Shown here: piece by piece, positions 34,108 through 44,020 of the stretch | Numbering within the stretch: position 1 is the first letter of the stretch | Layout: each line of letters begins with the position of its first letter | Made by a program: the position numbers and the translations under genes | Notes under the pieces: model-generated | Database searches by the model: none | What the model was told of the DNA's origin: nothing | What the model saw: the letters and a program-made list of their open reading frames with translations, nothing else | Source of the DNA: Streptomyces sp. NBC_00102 | Lineage (GTDB): Bacteria > Actinomycetota > Actinomycetes > Streptomycetales > Streptomycetaceae | Length of the DNA stretch: 64,000 bases | NCBI RefSeq assembly: GCF_026343115.1 | Contig: NZ_JAPEMC010000001.1 | Location: 3,782,001 to 3,846,000 of the forward strand | Reading direction: 5' to 3'

Positions 34108-37014
34108 TTGTCCCCGACCAGCGAGACCGCAGAGGGCGGCCGCCGACTCGTCATCGTCGAGTCGCCTGCCAAGGCGAAGACGATCAAGGGCTATCTCGGC
34201 CCCGGATACGTCGTCGAGGCGAGCGTCGGGCACATCCGCGACCTCCCGAACGGCGCGGCCGAGGTCCCCGACGAGTACACCGGCGAGGTCCGGCGGCTCG
34301 GGGTCGACGTCGAACACGACTTCCAGCCCGTCTACGTGGTCAACGCGGACAAGAAGGCCCAGGTCAGGAAGCTCAAGCAGCTGCTGGCCGAGTCCGACGA
34401 ACTCTTCCTCGCCACCGATGAGGACCGCGAGGGCGAAGCCATCGCGTGGCACCTGCAGGAAGTCCTGAAGCCCAAGGTCCCGGTCCACCGGATGGTCTTC
34501 CACGAGATCACCAAGGACGCGATCCGGGCCGCCGTCGCCAACCCGCGCGAGCTCAACCAGCGCATGGTCGACGCCCAGGAGACCCGCCGTATCCTCGACC
34601 GCCTCTACGGCTACGAGGTCTCGCCGGTCCTCTGGAAGAAGGTCATGCCCCGGTTGTCCGCGGGCCGTGTCCAGTCCGTCGCCACCCGGCTCGTCGTCGA
34701 GCGGGAGCGCGAGCGCATCGCCTTCCGTTCCGCCTCGTACTGGGACCTGACGGGCACGTTCGCCACCGGCCGTACCGGTGACGCCTCGGACCCGTCCACC
34801 CTGATCGCCCGTCTCAGCGCGGTCGACGGGCGCCGCGTCGCCCAGGGCCGCGACTTCGGTGCCGACGGGCAGCTGAAGGCCGCCTCCGGCCAGGTCGTGC
34901 ACCTGGACGAGACGAACGCCCGCGCCCTGGCCGCCGCCCTCGCCGACTCCGCCTTCGCGGTCCGCTCGGTCGAGTCGAAGCCGTACCGCCGCTCGCCGTA
35001 CGCCCCGTTCCGTACGACCACCCTCCAGCAGGAGGCGAGCCGCAAGCTGGGCTTCGGGGCCAAGGCCACCATGCAGGTCGCGCAGAAGCTGTACGAGAAC
35101 GGCTTCATCACCTACATGCGTACGGACTCCACGACCCTCTCGGACACGGCGATCAACGCCGCCCGGGCGCAGGTCACCCAGCTCTACGGCGCCAACTACC
35201 TGCCGGAGAAGCCGCGCACCTACGCAGCCAAGGTCAAGAACGCGCAGGAGGCGCACGAGGCGATCCGCCCCTCCGGCGACCGCTTCCGCACCCCGGCCGA
35301 GACGGGTCTGACCGGCGACCAGTTCCGGCTGTACGAGCTGATCTGGAAGCGGACCGTCGCCTCCCAGATGAAGGACGCGGTCGGCAACTCCGTCACCGTC
35401 AAGATCGGTGGCCGGGCGAGCGACGGCCGGGACGCCGAGTTCTCCGCCTCCGGCAAGACGATCACCTTCCACGGCTTCATGAAGGCGTACGTCGAGGGCG
35501 CCGACGACCCGAACGCCGAGCTCGACGACCGCGAGCGCCGGCTGCCGCAGGTCGCCGAGGGCGACGCGCTCTCCGCCGAGGAGATCACCGCCGACGGCCA
35601 CTCCACCAAGCCCCCGGCCCGCTACACCGAGGCCTCGCTGGTCAAGGAGCTCGAAGAGCGCGAGATCGGCCGGCCGTCGACGTACGCGTCGATCATCGGG
35701 ACCATCCTCGACCGCGGCTACGTGTTCAAGAAGGGCACGGCGCTCGTCCCGTCGTTCCTCTCCTTCGCCGTCGTCAACCTGCTGGAGAAGCACTTCGGCC
35801 GGCTCGTCGACTACGACTTCACCGCGCGGATGGAGGACGACCTCGACCGCATCGCGCGGGGCGAAGCCCAGTCCGTGCCGTGGCTGAAGCGTTTCTACTT
35901 CGGAGCGGGCGAAGACACCGCCGGCGCGGGTGCGGCCTCCGACGCGGGCAACGGCGACGGCGACCACCTCGGCGGCCTGAAGGAGCTCGTCACCGACCTC
36001 GGCGCCATCGACGCCCGGGAGATCTCCTCGTTCCCCGTCGGCAACGACATCAAGCTCCGCGTCGGCCGGTACGGCCCGTACATCGAGCGCGGCGAGAAGG
36101 ACTCCGAGGGCCACCAGCGCGCGGACGTCCCCGACGACCTGGCTCCGGACGAGCTCACCGTCGAGCACGCGGAAGAGCTGCTCGCCAAGCCGAGCGGCGA
36201 CTTCGAACTGGGCACCGACCCCGTGTCCGGCAACCAGATCATCGCCAAGGACGGCCGGTACGGCCCGTACGTCACCGAGGTGCTGCCCGAGGGCACGCCG
36301 ACGACCGGCAAGAACGCGGTGAAGCCGCGGACCGCCTCCCTCTTCAAGTCGATGGCGCTCGACACGGTGACGCTGGCCGACGCGCTCAAGCTGATGTCGC
36401 TGCCGCGCGTCGTCGGTCAGGACGCCGAGGGCGTCGAGATCACCGCGCAGAACGGCCGCTACGGCCCGTACCTGAAGAAGGGGACGGACTCGCGGTCGCT
36501 GACCACCGAGGACCAGCTCTTCGACATCACCCTCGACGAGGCCCTCGCCATCTACGCGCAGCCCAAGCAGCGCGGCCGGGCCGCCGCCAAGCCGCCGCTG
36601 AAGGAACTGGGCACCGACCCGGTCAGCGGTTCGCCGGTGGTCGTGAAGGACGGGCGCTTCGGCCCGTACGTCACCGACGGCGAGACCAACGCGACCCTGC
36701 GTACCGGCGACAGCGTCGAGGAGATCACGCCCGAGCGCGGGTACGAGCTGCTCGCCGAGAAGCGTGCCAAGGGACCCGTCAAGAAGAAGACGGCCGCGAA
36801 GAAGGCACCCGCCAAGAAGGCCACCACGGCGAAGAAGACCACCGCCGCGGCGAAGAAGACCACGGCCGCGGCCAAGAAGACCACCGCCGCGAAGAAGACC
36901 ACGACGGCCAAGAAGACCACCGCCGCCGCGAAGAAGACCACGACGGCGAAGAAGGCGACGAGCTCGGCCGCCTCTTCCTCCTCTTCCTCCACGGCGACGA
37001 CCACGGAGGACTGA
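34108..37014 (+). CDS. topA: DNA topoisomerase I (type IA)
   Basis: 968 residues from TTG 34108 (reads LSPTSETAEGG), chosen because it matches the known Streptomyces TopA start and follows a purine-rich GGAGAGAAGAG. A toprim domain (RRLVIVESPAKAKTIKGYLG, DEDREGEAIAWHL) and the active-site tyrosine in NGFITYMRTDST are present. From residue about 630 there are four topoisomerase C-terminal repeats, each with an NGRYGPY- or DGRYGPY-like motif. The final 75 residues are KKTTAAK-type repeats. The Lys-rich tail gives Streptomyces TopA high processivity. It relaxes negative supercoils ahead of chromosome segregation during sporulation. Confidence 0.97.
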   Translation: MSPTSETAEGGRRLVIVESPAKAKTIKGYLGPGYVVEASVGHIRDLPNGAAEVPDEYTGEVRRLGVDVEHDFQPVYVVNADKKAQVRKLKQLLAESDELFLATDEDREGEAIAWHLQEVLKPKVPVHRMVFHEITKDAIRAAVANPRELNQRMVDAQETRRILDRLYGYEVSPVLWKKVMPRLSAGRVQSVATRLVVERERERIAFRSASYWDLTGTFATGRTGDASDPSTLIARLSAVDGRRVAQGRDFGADGQLKAASGQVVHLDETNARALAAALADSAFAVRSVESKPYRRSPYAPFRTTTLQQEASRKLGFGAKATMQVAQKLYENGFITYMRTDSTTLSDTAINAARAQVTQLYGANYLPEKPRTYAAKVKNAQEAHEAIRPSGDRFRTPAETGLTGDQFRLYELIWKRTVASQMKDAVGNSVTVKIGGRASDGRDAEFSASGKTITFHGFMKAYVEGADDPNAELDDRERRLPQVAEGDALSAEEITADGHSTKPPARYTEASLVKELEEREIGRPSTYASIIGTILDRGYVFKKGTALVPSFLSFAVVNLLEKHFGRLVDYDFTARMEDDLDRIARGEAQSVPWLKRFYFGAGEDTAGAGAASDAGNGDGDHLGGLKELVTDLGAIDAREISSFPVGNDIKLRVGRYGPYIERGEKDSEGHQRADVPDDLAPDELTVEHAEELLAKPSGDFELGTDPVSGNQIIAKDGRYGPYVTEVLPEGTPTTGKNAVKPRTASLFKSMALDTVTLADALKLMSLPRVVGQDAEGVEITAQNGRYGPYLKKGTDSRSLTTEDQLFDITLDEALAIYAQPKQRGRAAAKPPLKELGTDPVSGSPVVVKDGRFGPYVTDGETNATLRTGDSVEEITPERGYELLAEKRAKGPVKKKTAAKKAPAKKATTAKKTTAAAKKTTAAAKKTTAAKKTTTAKKTTAAAKKTTTAKKATSSAASSSSSSTATTTED

Positions 37015-37265
37015 CCGCCCCGCCGGGCACGTCGGCCCGACGACCCGCGACACGCGACACGCGCGCCCGCCGCCATCCGTTTTCTCCACGGTGGCGGCGG
37101 ACGTGTGTCCGGACCGCCTTCCCCTGGGAGTGGTTCCGGGAGAGGCCGAGGACACGGCGGGGGAGGTTTCCGGCCGGGTTTCCGGCCGAAGATTTCCCGG
37201 GCGCCGCACGGTCGTATGTTCGGGCGGGGCAACGGCGACCGTACGGCTGCCGATAGGCTGGACGG

Positions 37266-40200
37266 ATGACGCGAGCCGAGCAGCCAACGGTCGTGAGCCC
37301 CACCTCCGACACTCTTGCCGCAGACTCACGCGAGCGCGCCCTACGGGCTCTGTTGCGCATCCAGCCGTTGAAGCGGTTGTGGAGCGCCCAGCTCGTCGGC
37401 GGGATCGGCGATGCACTCGCCTTCCTCGTGCTGGTGCTGCTGTCGCTGCAAGCAGCGGTCTTGGAGGGCTCATTCGGCACCGGATACCGCGGGGCGGCCT
37501 TCGCCGTCGCCGCCGTCTCCGGTGTCCGGATCCTTTCCACCGTGCTCTTCGGAGCCGTACTCCTGGGGCCGTTGACCTCGCTCACGTCACCGGGCGGGGT
37601 ACTGGACCGGCGATGGCTGATGATCGGCGTCGACGGGCTGCGGCTCGCGCTGCTGGTCGTCGCGCCGCTCTGGATCGACTGGACACCGGACAACGCGCTC
37701 CTGATGATCCTGATCACCGTCTTCCTGGCCGGAGCCGGTGAGCGCCTCTGGGCGGTGGCCAAGGAGAGCGCGGCCCCCGCGCTGCTGCCTGCCCCGCCGA
37801 TCGAGGGCGCGGCGGTGCGCCCGCTCCCCGACCACCTCGACGCGCTGCGCCGGCTCTCCCTGCGCACGGACTTCCTCGCGGTGCCCGCCGCCGCGGTGGT
37901 CCTGCTGGTGGCCACCCTGGTCGGCAACCTCCTGGGCGCGGGCCTCGACTGGTTCTCGCTGCACCAGGCGGCCCTGGCCTCGTACGTCGCGGCCGGGCTG
38001 TTCTCCGCGTCCATCTCGACCCTCTACTTCCTCGAACTGCCGGGCTTCCCCACCCCCCGGCCGCGCTCCCCGCTGGAGGGACTGCGCCGGAAGACCACCG
38101 GGGCGGACGGGGCCGGTGACGGCAAGGGCCGTACCGGTGCCCTCCCGCTGATCGTCGCCGCCTGCGCGGCGGTCTCCGGAGCGATCGCCGCGGCCGCCGG
38201 TGCCGCCGTGCTCCACGCGGCGGACCTGGGCGGCGGACCCGCCACGTACGCGCTGCTGGTCCTCGGACTGACCGGCGGCACCGCGCTCGGCATCCGTACC
38301 GCCGCCAAGGTGCTGCCCGCGCTGTCGCGGCGCCGGCTGCTCGCCCTCGCGCTCGCCTTCACCGGCGTGGCGCTGCTGGTGCTCGGCCTGGTGCCGGACA
38401 CCGCGACCGGTCTGATGATCGCTCTGTTCGCCGGCTGGACCGCAGGGATCGCCGCGCACACCGGCCATGCCCTGATCGACCAGGAGACCGAGGAGCCGCG
38501 GCGGGCGAAGACCACCGAGCACCTCCAGGCGGTCGTCCGGGTGGCCGTCGCGCTCGGCGGTCTCGCGGGCCCGCTGCTGGCCGCCGCGTTCGGCCGGCAC
38601 CGCCTCGTCGCCGGCGACTTCGTCTTCGCCCACGGCGGCGCCGCCTTCGCCCTGATGCTCGTCGGCGCCCTGCTGCTGCCCGTCGCCGCGCTCGTCCTCG
38701 CCAAGACGGACGACCGCGCGGGCGTACCGCTCCGGCGCGACCTGCGGGAGGCTCTGCGCGGCGGCGACCCGGCCGTCGCGCCCGCCGCCACCGGCTTCTT
38801 CATCGCCCTGGAGGGCGGCGACGGCGCCGGGAAGTCCACCCAGGTCGAGGCGCTCGCCTCGTGGATCCGGGCCAAGGGCCACGAGGTCGTGGTGACCCGC
38901 GAACCGGGGGCCACCCCGGTCGGCAAGCGGCTCCGCTCGATCCTCCTCGACGTCTCGTCCGCGGGGCTCTCCAACCGCGCCGAGGCCCTGCTGTACGCCG
39001 CCGACCGCGCCGAACACGTCGACTCCGTCGTGCGCCCGGCCCTGGAACGCGGCGCGGTCGTCATCTCCGACCGTTACATCGACTCCTCCGTCGCCTATCA
39101 GGGCGCGGGCAGGGACCTTTCGCCGGTGGAGATCGCCCGTATCTCGCGCTGGGCGACCTCCGGCCTCGTACCGCACCTGACGGTGCTGCTGGACGTCGAC
39201 CCGGCCACCGCGCGGGAGCGGTTCACCGAGGCGCCGGACCGGCTGGAGTCCGAGCCGCCGGAGTTCCACGCCCGGGTGCGTTCCGGCTTCCTGACCCTCG
39301 CGGCGGCCGACCCGGTCCGCTACCTCGTCGTGGACGCGGGCCAGGAGCCCGCGGCCATCACCACCGTCGTACGCCACCGGCTCGACCGGGTCCTGCCCCT
39401 CTCCGAGGCCGAGATCAAGGCCCAGGAAGAGGCGCGCAAGGCGGCCGAGGAGGAGGCCCGGCGCAAGGCGGAGGAAGAGGCCGCCCGCAAGGCCGAGGAG
39501 GAGCGGCTGGAGCGCGAGCGCCAGGCGCAGCTCGCCAAGCTCCGCGCCGAGGAGGAGGAGCGCAAGCAGCGCGAGCTGGAGGAGGCCCGGCAGGCCGAGG
39601 CCGAGCGGCAGGCCGAGGAGGCCCGGCAACGCGCCGAGGAGCTCCGCCTCCGCGAGGAGGAGGACCGCCGGCGCCGTGAGGCCGAGGAGGAGGCGCGCGA
39701 GGCCGAGCAGGAGCGGCTGCGCCTCCAGGCCGCCGAGGAGGCCCGTCTCCGCAAGGAGGCCGAGGCGCTCCGGCTGGAGAAGCAGCGCAAGGCCGAGGAG
39801 GCCCTGGTCCGCGCGGAGGCTGCCCGCCGCCGTGCCGAGGAGGAGGCCGCCGAGCGTGCGGCGGCCGAGGCCGCTGTCCGGGCGAAGGCCGAGGCCGCGG
39901 CCCGTGCCGAGGCGGAGCGGGTGGCCGCGGAGCGCGCTGAGGCCGAGCGGGTCGCGGCCGAGCGCGCGGAGGCGGCCCGCAAGGCGGAAGCCGAGCGTGT
40001 GGAGGCCGAGCGTGTGGAGGCCGAGCGTGTGGCCCGGGACCCGTGGACGAAGTCGGGGTCGGTGGGTGCGGGCGGTGCCGGCGATTCGGCCGGTGAGGCT
40101 GGTGCTTCCGGTGCTTCCGGCGCCTCCGGCGACGAGCTGACGGTGCCGACGCCGCTGGTGAACCCGAACGAGGTCACTCAGCAGGTCCCGAAGGTGCGGC

Positions 40201-40667
40201 CGACGGAGGGCGGGCCGGACTCGTCCGCCGGTGGTCCCGACGGATCGCGTGGTGCGACGGGCCGTGCCGGGGCCGGTGGTTCCGCGGAGAACGACGAGAC
40301 CACCGTGCTCCCCGCGTACCGCGAGCGGGCCGCCGAGGCGGACGAGACGACGGTTCTTCCGGCGTACCGCCCCGACGCTCCGGCCGACCGTGTTCCCCGG
40401 GGCATCTTCCGGGACGAGGACCCGGCGCCCTCCGCCGCGGAGAGCGAGACCGAGCGGACCCGCGAGCTGCCGCAGATCAGCGGCGATCCGGCGACCGACC
40501 GGGCCGCGTACGAGCGGTCGGGCCGTGCGCGCAGGCCGCGTCCGGACTGGGCCGAGGAGACCCCGCTGGACGATCTTCCGACCCTCGCCGACGAACTGCT
40601 CGGCGGGCACGACGAGGACGACGACCAGGACGGCTTCGGCAAGGGACGGCGGCGCCCGCGCCGCTGA
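37266..40667 (+). CDS. tmk: Thymidylate kinase fused to an N-terminal membrane domain and C-terminal coiled coil
   Basis: 1133 residues from ATG 37266. Residues about 30-500 are MFS-like with 10-12 helices. Residues about 510-720 are thymidylate kinase: P-loop LEGGDGAGKST, TREPGATPVGKRLRSILL, and SDRYIDSSVAYQGAGR. Residues about 720-940 are a very long charged coiled coil (EEARKAAEEEARRKAEEE). The last 190 residues are disordered, with a repeated DETTVLPAYR motif. The kinase makes dTDP from dTMP. Free-standing Tmk is about 210 residues; fused forms are typical of streptomycetes. Membrane attachment of the enzyme is implied by the fusion. It is followed by holB. Confidence 0.93.
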   Translation: MTRAEQPTVVSPTSDTLAADSRERALRALLRIQPLKRLWSAQLVGGIGDALAFLVLVLLSLQAAVLEGSFGTGYRGAAFAVAAVSGVRILSTVLFGAVLLGPLTSLTSPGGVLDRRWLMIGVDGLRLALLVVAPLWIDWTPDNALLMILITVFLAGAGERLWAVAKESAAPALLPAPPIEGAAVRPLPDHLDALRRLSLRTDFLAVPAAAVVLLVATLVGNLLGAGLDWFSLHQAALASYVAAGLFSASISTLYFLELPGFPTPRPRSPLEGLRRKTTGADGAGDGKGRTGALPLIVAACAAVSGAIAAAAGAAVLHAADLGGGPATYALLVLGLTGGTALGIRTAAKVLPALSRRRLLALALAFTGVALLVLGLVPDTATGLMIALFAGWTAGIAAHTGHALIDQETEEPRRAKTTEHLQAVVRVAVALGGLAGPLLAAAFGRHRLVAGDFVFAHGGAAFALMLVGALLLPVAALVLAKTDDRAGVPLRRDLREALRGGDPAVAPAATGFFIALEGGDGAGKSTQVEALASWIRAKGHEVVVTREPGATPVGKRLRSILLDVSSAGLSNRAEALLYAADRAEHVDSVVRPALERGAVVISDRYIDSSVAYQGAGRDLSPVEIARISRWATSGLVPHLTVLLDVDPATARERFTEAPDRLESEPPEFHARVRSGFLTLAAADPVRYLVVDAGQEPAAITTVVRHRLDRVLPLSEAEIKAQEEARKAAEEEARRKAEEEAARKAEEERLERERQAQLAKLRAEEEERKQRELEEARQAEAERQAEEARQRAEELRLREEEDRRRREAEEEAREAEQERLRLQAAEEARLRKEAEALRLEKQRKAEEALVRAEAARRRAEEEAAERAAAEAAVRAKAEAAARAEAERVAAERAEAERVAAERAEAARKAEAERVEAERVEAERVARDPWTKSGSVGAGGAGDSAGEAGASGASGASGDELTVPTPLVNPNEVTQQVPKVRPTEGGPDSSAGGPDGSRGATGRAGAGGSAENDETTVLPAYRERAAEADETTVLPAYRPDAPADRVPRGIFRDEDPAPSAAESETERTRELPQISGDPATDRAAYERSGRARRPRPDWAEETPLDDLPTLADELLGGHDEDDDQDGFGKGRRRPRR

Positions 40668-40875
40668 CGGACCGTCCCGCCGTACGCGTACGACCGAACG
40701 GACGCCCCCGGACCAGATCACCGGACCGGGGGCGTCCGGCGTCCGCGTCGGCGCCGGCCGGGTGGCGGGAGCCGGAAGCCGGGAGCCCCCGGATCCGCAC
40801 GGCGGCGGGATTGTCGGTGGGGTCCGCCACAATGGAAGCGAAACACCGCACGACACCACCGGAAGGGCGGTGACC

Positions 40876-42081
40876 ATGTCCGTATGGGACGACCTGGTCG
40901 GTCAGGACCGGGTGCAGGAGCAGCTCTCGGCTGCCGCCCGTGACGCCGACATCCTGGTCACCGCGACGGCGCAGGGCGAGCCGGTGCCTCCGGGCTCCAA
41001 GATGACGCACGCCTGGCTGTTCACCGGGCCGCCCGGGTCCGGCGGGCCCACCGCCGCCCGGGCCTTCGCCGCCGCCCTCCAGTGCACCAGCCCCGACCGG
41101 GCCATGGGCGGCGCCCCGGGCTGCGGATTCTGCGACGGCTGCCACACCAGCCTCATCGGCACCCACGCCGACGTCGAGGTCATCCGTACGGACCTGCTCT
41201 CCATCGGTGTGAAGGAGACCCGTGACCTGGTGCGCCGCGCCCAGCTCTCACCGGCCGTGGGCCGCTGGCAGGTCATCGTCATGGAGGACGCCGACCGCCT
41301 GACCGAGGGCGCCGGGAACGTCCTGCTCAAGGCGGTGGAGGAGCCCGCCCCGCGTACGGTGTGGCTGCTCTGCGCGCCCTCGCTGGAGGACGTGCTGCCC
41401 ACGATCCGTTCCCGCTGCCGCCACCTCACGCTGGGCACGCCCCCGGTGGAGGCGGTGGCGGACGTTCTCATCCGCCGCGACGGTGTCGACCCCGAGCGCG
41501 CCCACTCCGCGGCCCGGGCCACCCAGGGGCACATCGGACGCGCCCGCCGGCTGGCGACGGACGAGCGGGCGCGGGCCCGCCGGGCCGCCGTGCTCAAGGT
41601 CCCGCTGCGCGTCGCGGACGTGGGCGGCTGCCTCAAGGCGGCGCAGGAGCTGGTCGACACGGCCGCCGAGGACGCCAAGCAGGTCGCCGAAGAGGTCGAC
41701 GCCAAGGAGACCGAGGAGATGAAGGCGGCGCTCGGCGCGGCCGCGGGCGGCCGGATGCCGCGTGGCACGGCGGGCGTGATGAAGGAGCTGGAGGACAAGC
41801 AGAAGCGACGCAAGACGCGTACCCAGCGCGACAGCCTCGATCTCGCCCTCACCGACCTCACCGGTTTCTACCGCGATGTGCTGGCCCTCCAGATGGGCTC
41901 GCGGATCGCCCTCGCCAACACCGACGTGCAGGACGCGCTGGAGCGGATCGCGGAGTCGTCCGGGCCGGCGCAGACCCTTCGCCGTATCGAGGCGGTCATC
42001 GCCTGCCGCCACGCGCTCGACCGGAACGTCGCGCCGCTGCTGGCGGTGGAGGCGATGACGATGGCGTTGCGCGCGGGCTGA
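40876..42081 (+). CDS. holB: DNA polymerase III delta' subunit
   Basis: 401 residues from ATG 40876. AAA+ clamp-loader features: an N-terminal VWDDLVGQDRVQEQL, P-loop region FTGPPGSGGPTAARAFA, a four-cysteine zinc module (CTSPDRAMGGAPGCGFCDGC), Walker B VIVMEDADRL and sensor KAVEEPAPRTVWLL. The P-loop lacks the Lys-Ser/Thr pair, as expected for delta', which usually does not hydrolyse ATP. It helps load the beta clamp on DNA. Pairing with tmk is common in bacteria. The C-terminal third includes a charged linker (EEVDAKETEEMKAA). Confidence 0.93.
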   Translation: MSVWDDLVGQDRVQEQLSAAARDADILVTATAQGEPVPPGSKMTHAWLFTGPPGSGGPTAARAFAAALQCTSPDRAMGGAPGCGFCDGCHTSLIGTHADVEVIRTDLLSIGVKETRDLVRRAQLSPAVGRWQVIVMEDADRLTEGAGNVLLKAVEEPAPRTVWLLCAPSLEDVLPTIRSRCRHLTLGTPPVEAVADVLIRRDGVDPERAHSAARATQGHIGRARRLATDERARARRAAVLKVPLRVADVGGCLKAAQELVDTAAEDAKQVAEEVDAKETEEMKAALGAAAGGRMPRGTAGVMKELEDKQKRRKTRTQRDSLDLALTDLTGFYRDVLALQMGSRIALANTDVQDALERIAESSGPAQTLRRIEAVIACRHALDRNVAPLLAVEAMTMALRAG

Positions 42082-42277
42082 GAGCACGCGGGGTCAGGAG
42101 ACGCCGGGGCCGGGGGCGTGCGGGTCTGAGGACACCGGGGCCGAGGACGCCGGGGCCGAGGACACCGGGGAGGCCGGGCGCGGGGGCGCATGCGTACTCC
42201 GGTGGATGCCGCACCTCTCGTTCACCCGAATGAGGAGGAAATCGGACGACTCGTCACCGGGCGACTACGCTCCGGGC

Positions 42278-43816
42278 ATGGACTCCAGGCGCCTGCTCCA
42301 GACACTCGCCATCGCGCTCGGCACTGCCGGCCTGTTCGTCTCCGGCTGCACGAGCGGCGGATCGACGCCCAGCGCGTCCGCCGTGGGCTCCTCGGCGACC
42401 GTGCCCGCCAAGGACCTCGCCCGCTACTACGCACAGAAGCTGAAGTGGGGCGAGTGCGGCGTCGAGGGCTTCCAGTGCGCGACGATGAAGGCGCCGAAGA
42501 GCTACGCGAAGCCCGGCGACGGGGACGTCGATCTGGCCGTCTCCCGGAAGAAGGCGACCGGGCCGGGCGAGCGGATCGGCTCCCTCCTGGTGAACCCCGG
42601 GGGCCCCGGCGGCTCGGCCGTCGAGTACCTCCAGGGGTACGCGGCCCTCGGCTACCCGGCCCAGGTCCGTGCCCGGTACGACATGGTGGCCGTCGACCCG
42701 CGCGGAGTGGCCCGCAGCGAGCCCGTCGAGTGCCTGACCGGCAAGGAGATGGACGCGTTCACCCAGGTCGACCTGACGCCGGACGACCAGGCGGAGATCG
42801 AGAAGCTGAGCGCGGCGTTCAAGAAGTTCGCCGACGGCTGCGAGAAGCGCTCCGGCGAGATCCTCCCGTACGTCTCCACCGTCGACTCGGCCCGCGACAT
42901 GGACATCCTGCGCCAGATCCTGGGCGACGAGAAGCTGCACTACGTGGGCGCCTCGTACGGTACGTACCTGGGCGCGACCTACGCCGATCTGTTCCCGGAC
43001 CGGGTGGGGCGGCTGGTCCTCGACGGGGCGCTGGACCCGTCGCTGCCCGCCGTCGACGTGAACCGCGACCAGACGGCCGGCTTCGAGGGGGCCTTCAAGT
43101 CCTTCGCGGCGGACTGCGTGAAGCAGAAGGACTGCCCGCTCGGCACCACCAGCCCCGCCGACGCGGCGGCGGAGCTGAAGAAGCTCTTCCAGGACCTGGA
43201 CGCCAAGCCGGTACCGACCGGCGAGGACCGGGAGCTGGGCGAGTCCCTCGCGACCACGGGTGTGATCGCCGCCATGTACGACGAGTCCGCCTGGCCCCAG
43301 CTCCGCGAGGCCATCGCGGGCGCCCAGCACGGCGACGGCTCCGGCCTGCTCGCCCTCTCGGACAGCTACTACGAACGCTCGCCCGACGGCTCGTACGCCA
43401 ACCTCATGTACGCCAACTACGCGGTGAACTGCCTCGACCTGCCGGCCGCCTTCGCCGACAGCTCCGCCGTGGAGAAGGCCGTGCCTAGCTTCGAGAAGGC
43501 CTCCCCGGTCTTCGGCGAGAACTTCGCGTGGGCGGCCCTGAACTGCGCGTACTGGCCCGTCGATCCCACCGGCACCCCGCACCCGACCCACGCCGAGGGC
43601 GCCGACCCGATCCTGGTCGTCGGCACCACCCGGGACCCGGCCACCCCGTACAAGTGGGCCGTCTCCCTCGCCGACCAGCTCACCTCCGGCACCCTGCTCA
43701 CCTACGACGGCGACGGCCACACCGCGTACGGCCGGGGCAGCGACTGCATCGACACCGCGATCAACCGGTACCTGCTGGAGGGCACCGTTCCGAAGAAGGG
43801 CACCACGTGCTCCTGA
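42278..43816 (+). CDS. Secreted tripeptidyl-aminopeptidase-like lipoprotein
   Basis: 512 residues from ATG 42278, which places a signal peptide at the start (TLAIALGTAGLFVSGC, lipobox). Upstream in-frame starts would bury it. The alpha/beta hydrolase core has LLVNPGGPGGSAVEYLQ, nucleophile elbow VGASYGTYLGA, Asp in VVGTTRDPATPYKWA, and His in GDGHTAYG. The C-terminal TAP-like domain is present. Family members (SlpD/SlpE and Tap of Streptomyces) remove N-terminal tripeptides from extracellular proteins. It is the last core gene before the tRNA and the accessory region. Confidence 0.92.
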   Translation: MDSRRLLQTLAIALGTAGLFVSGCTSGGSTPSASAVGSSATVPAKDLARYYAQKLKWGECGVEGFQCATMKAPKSYAKPGDGDVDLAVSRKKATGPGERIGSLLVNPGGPGGSAVEYLQGYAALGYPAQVRARYDMVAVDPRGVARSEPVECLTGKEMDAFTQVDLTPDDQAEIEKLSAAFKKFADGCEKRSGEILPYVSTVDSARDMDILRQILGDEKLHYVGASYGTYLGATYADLFPDRVGRLVLDGALDPSLPAVDVNRDQTAGFEGAFKSFAADCVKQKDCPLGTTSPADAAAELKKLFQDLDAKPVPTGEDRELGESLATTGVIAAMYDESAWPQLREAIAGAQHGDGSGLLALSDSYYERSPDGSYANLMYANYAVNCLDLPAAFADSSAVEKAVPSFEKASPVFGENFAWAALNCAYWPVDPTGTPHPTHAEGADPILVVGTTRDPATPYKWAVSLADQLTSGTLLTYDGDGHTAYGRGSDCIDTAINRYLLEGTVPKKGTTCS

Positions 43817-43836
43817 CTCCCCACGGGGCATCCGAG

Positions 43837-43867
43837 CACAGGCCCTGACCTGCGCGGAGGCCCTGTG
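43837..43867 (+). terminator. Hairpin after the peptidase gene
   Basis: CACAGGCC pairs with GGCCCTGTG (one bulge) across a 14-base loop, 20 bp past the stop codon. Confidence 0.5.
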
Positions 43868-43901
43868 GGACGGGTGGTACGGAGCACTCCCGGAAACTGT
43901 G

Positions 43902-43938
43902 TAGACTTGGCCCCGCTGCTGATCGCACCATGGTGCGA
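43902..43938 (+). promoter_or_regulatory. tRNA promoter element and leader palindrome
   Basis: TAGACT at 43902-43907 is a good -10 hexamer 40 bp upstream of the tRNA. A perfect 16-base palindrome TCGCACCATGGTGCGA lies at 43923-43938, directly before the mature tRNA, and could form a hairpin in the precursor's 5' leader. Confidence 0.5.
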
Positions 43939-43946
43939 CAGGGCGT

Positions 43947-44020
43947 GCCGCCTTAGCTCAGTTGGCCAGAGCAACGCACTCGTAATGCGTAGGTCTCGGG
44001 TTCGAATCCCGAAGGCGGCT
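43947..44020 (+). tRNA. tRNA-Thr (anticodon CGU)
   Basis: A complete cloverleaf of 74 bases: acceptor GCCGCCT / AGGCGGC, D stem GCTC/GAGC, anticodon stem ACGCA/TGCGT with loop CTCGTAA (anticodon CGU, codon ACG), variable loop AGGTC, T stem TCGGG/CCCGA with TTCGAAT, discriminator T. CCA is not encoded. Its 3' part is repeated twice downstream, so this gene is the integration target of mobile DNA. Confidence 0.95.
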
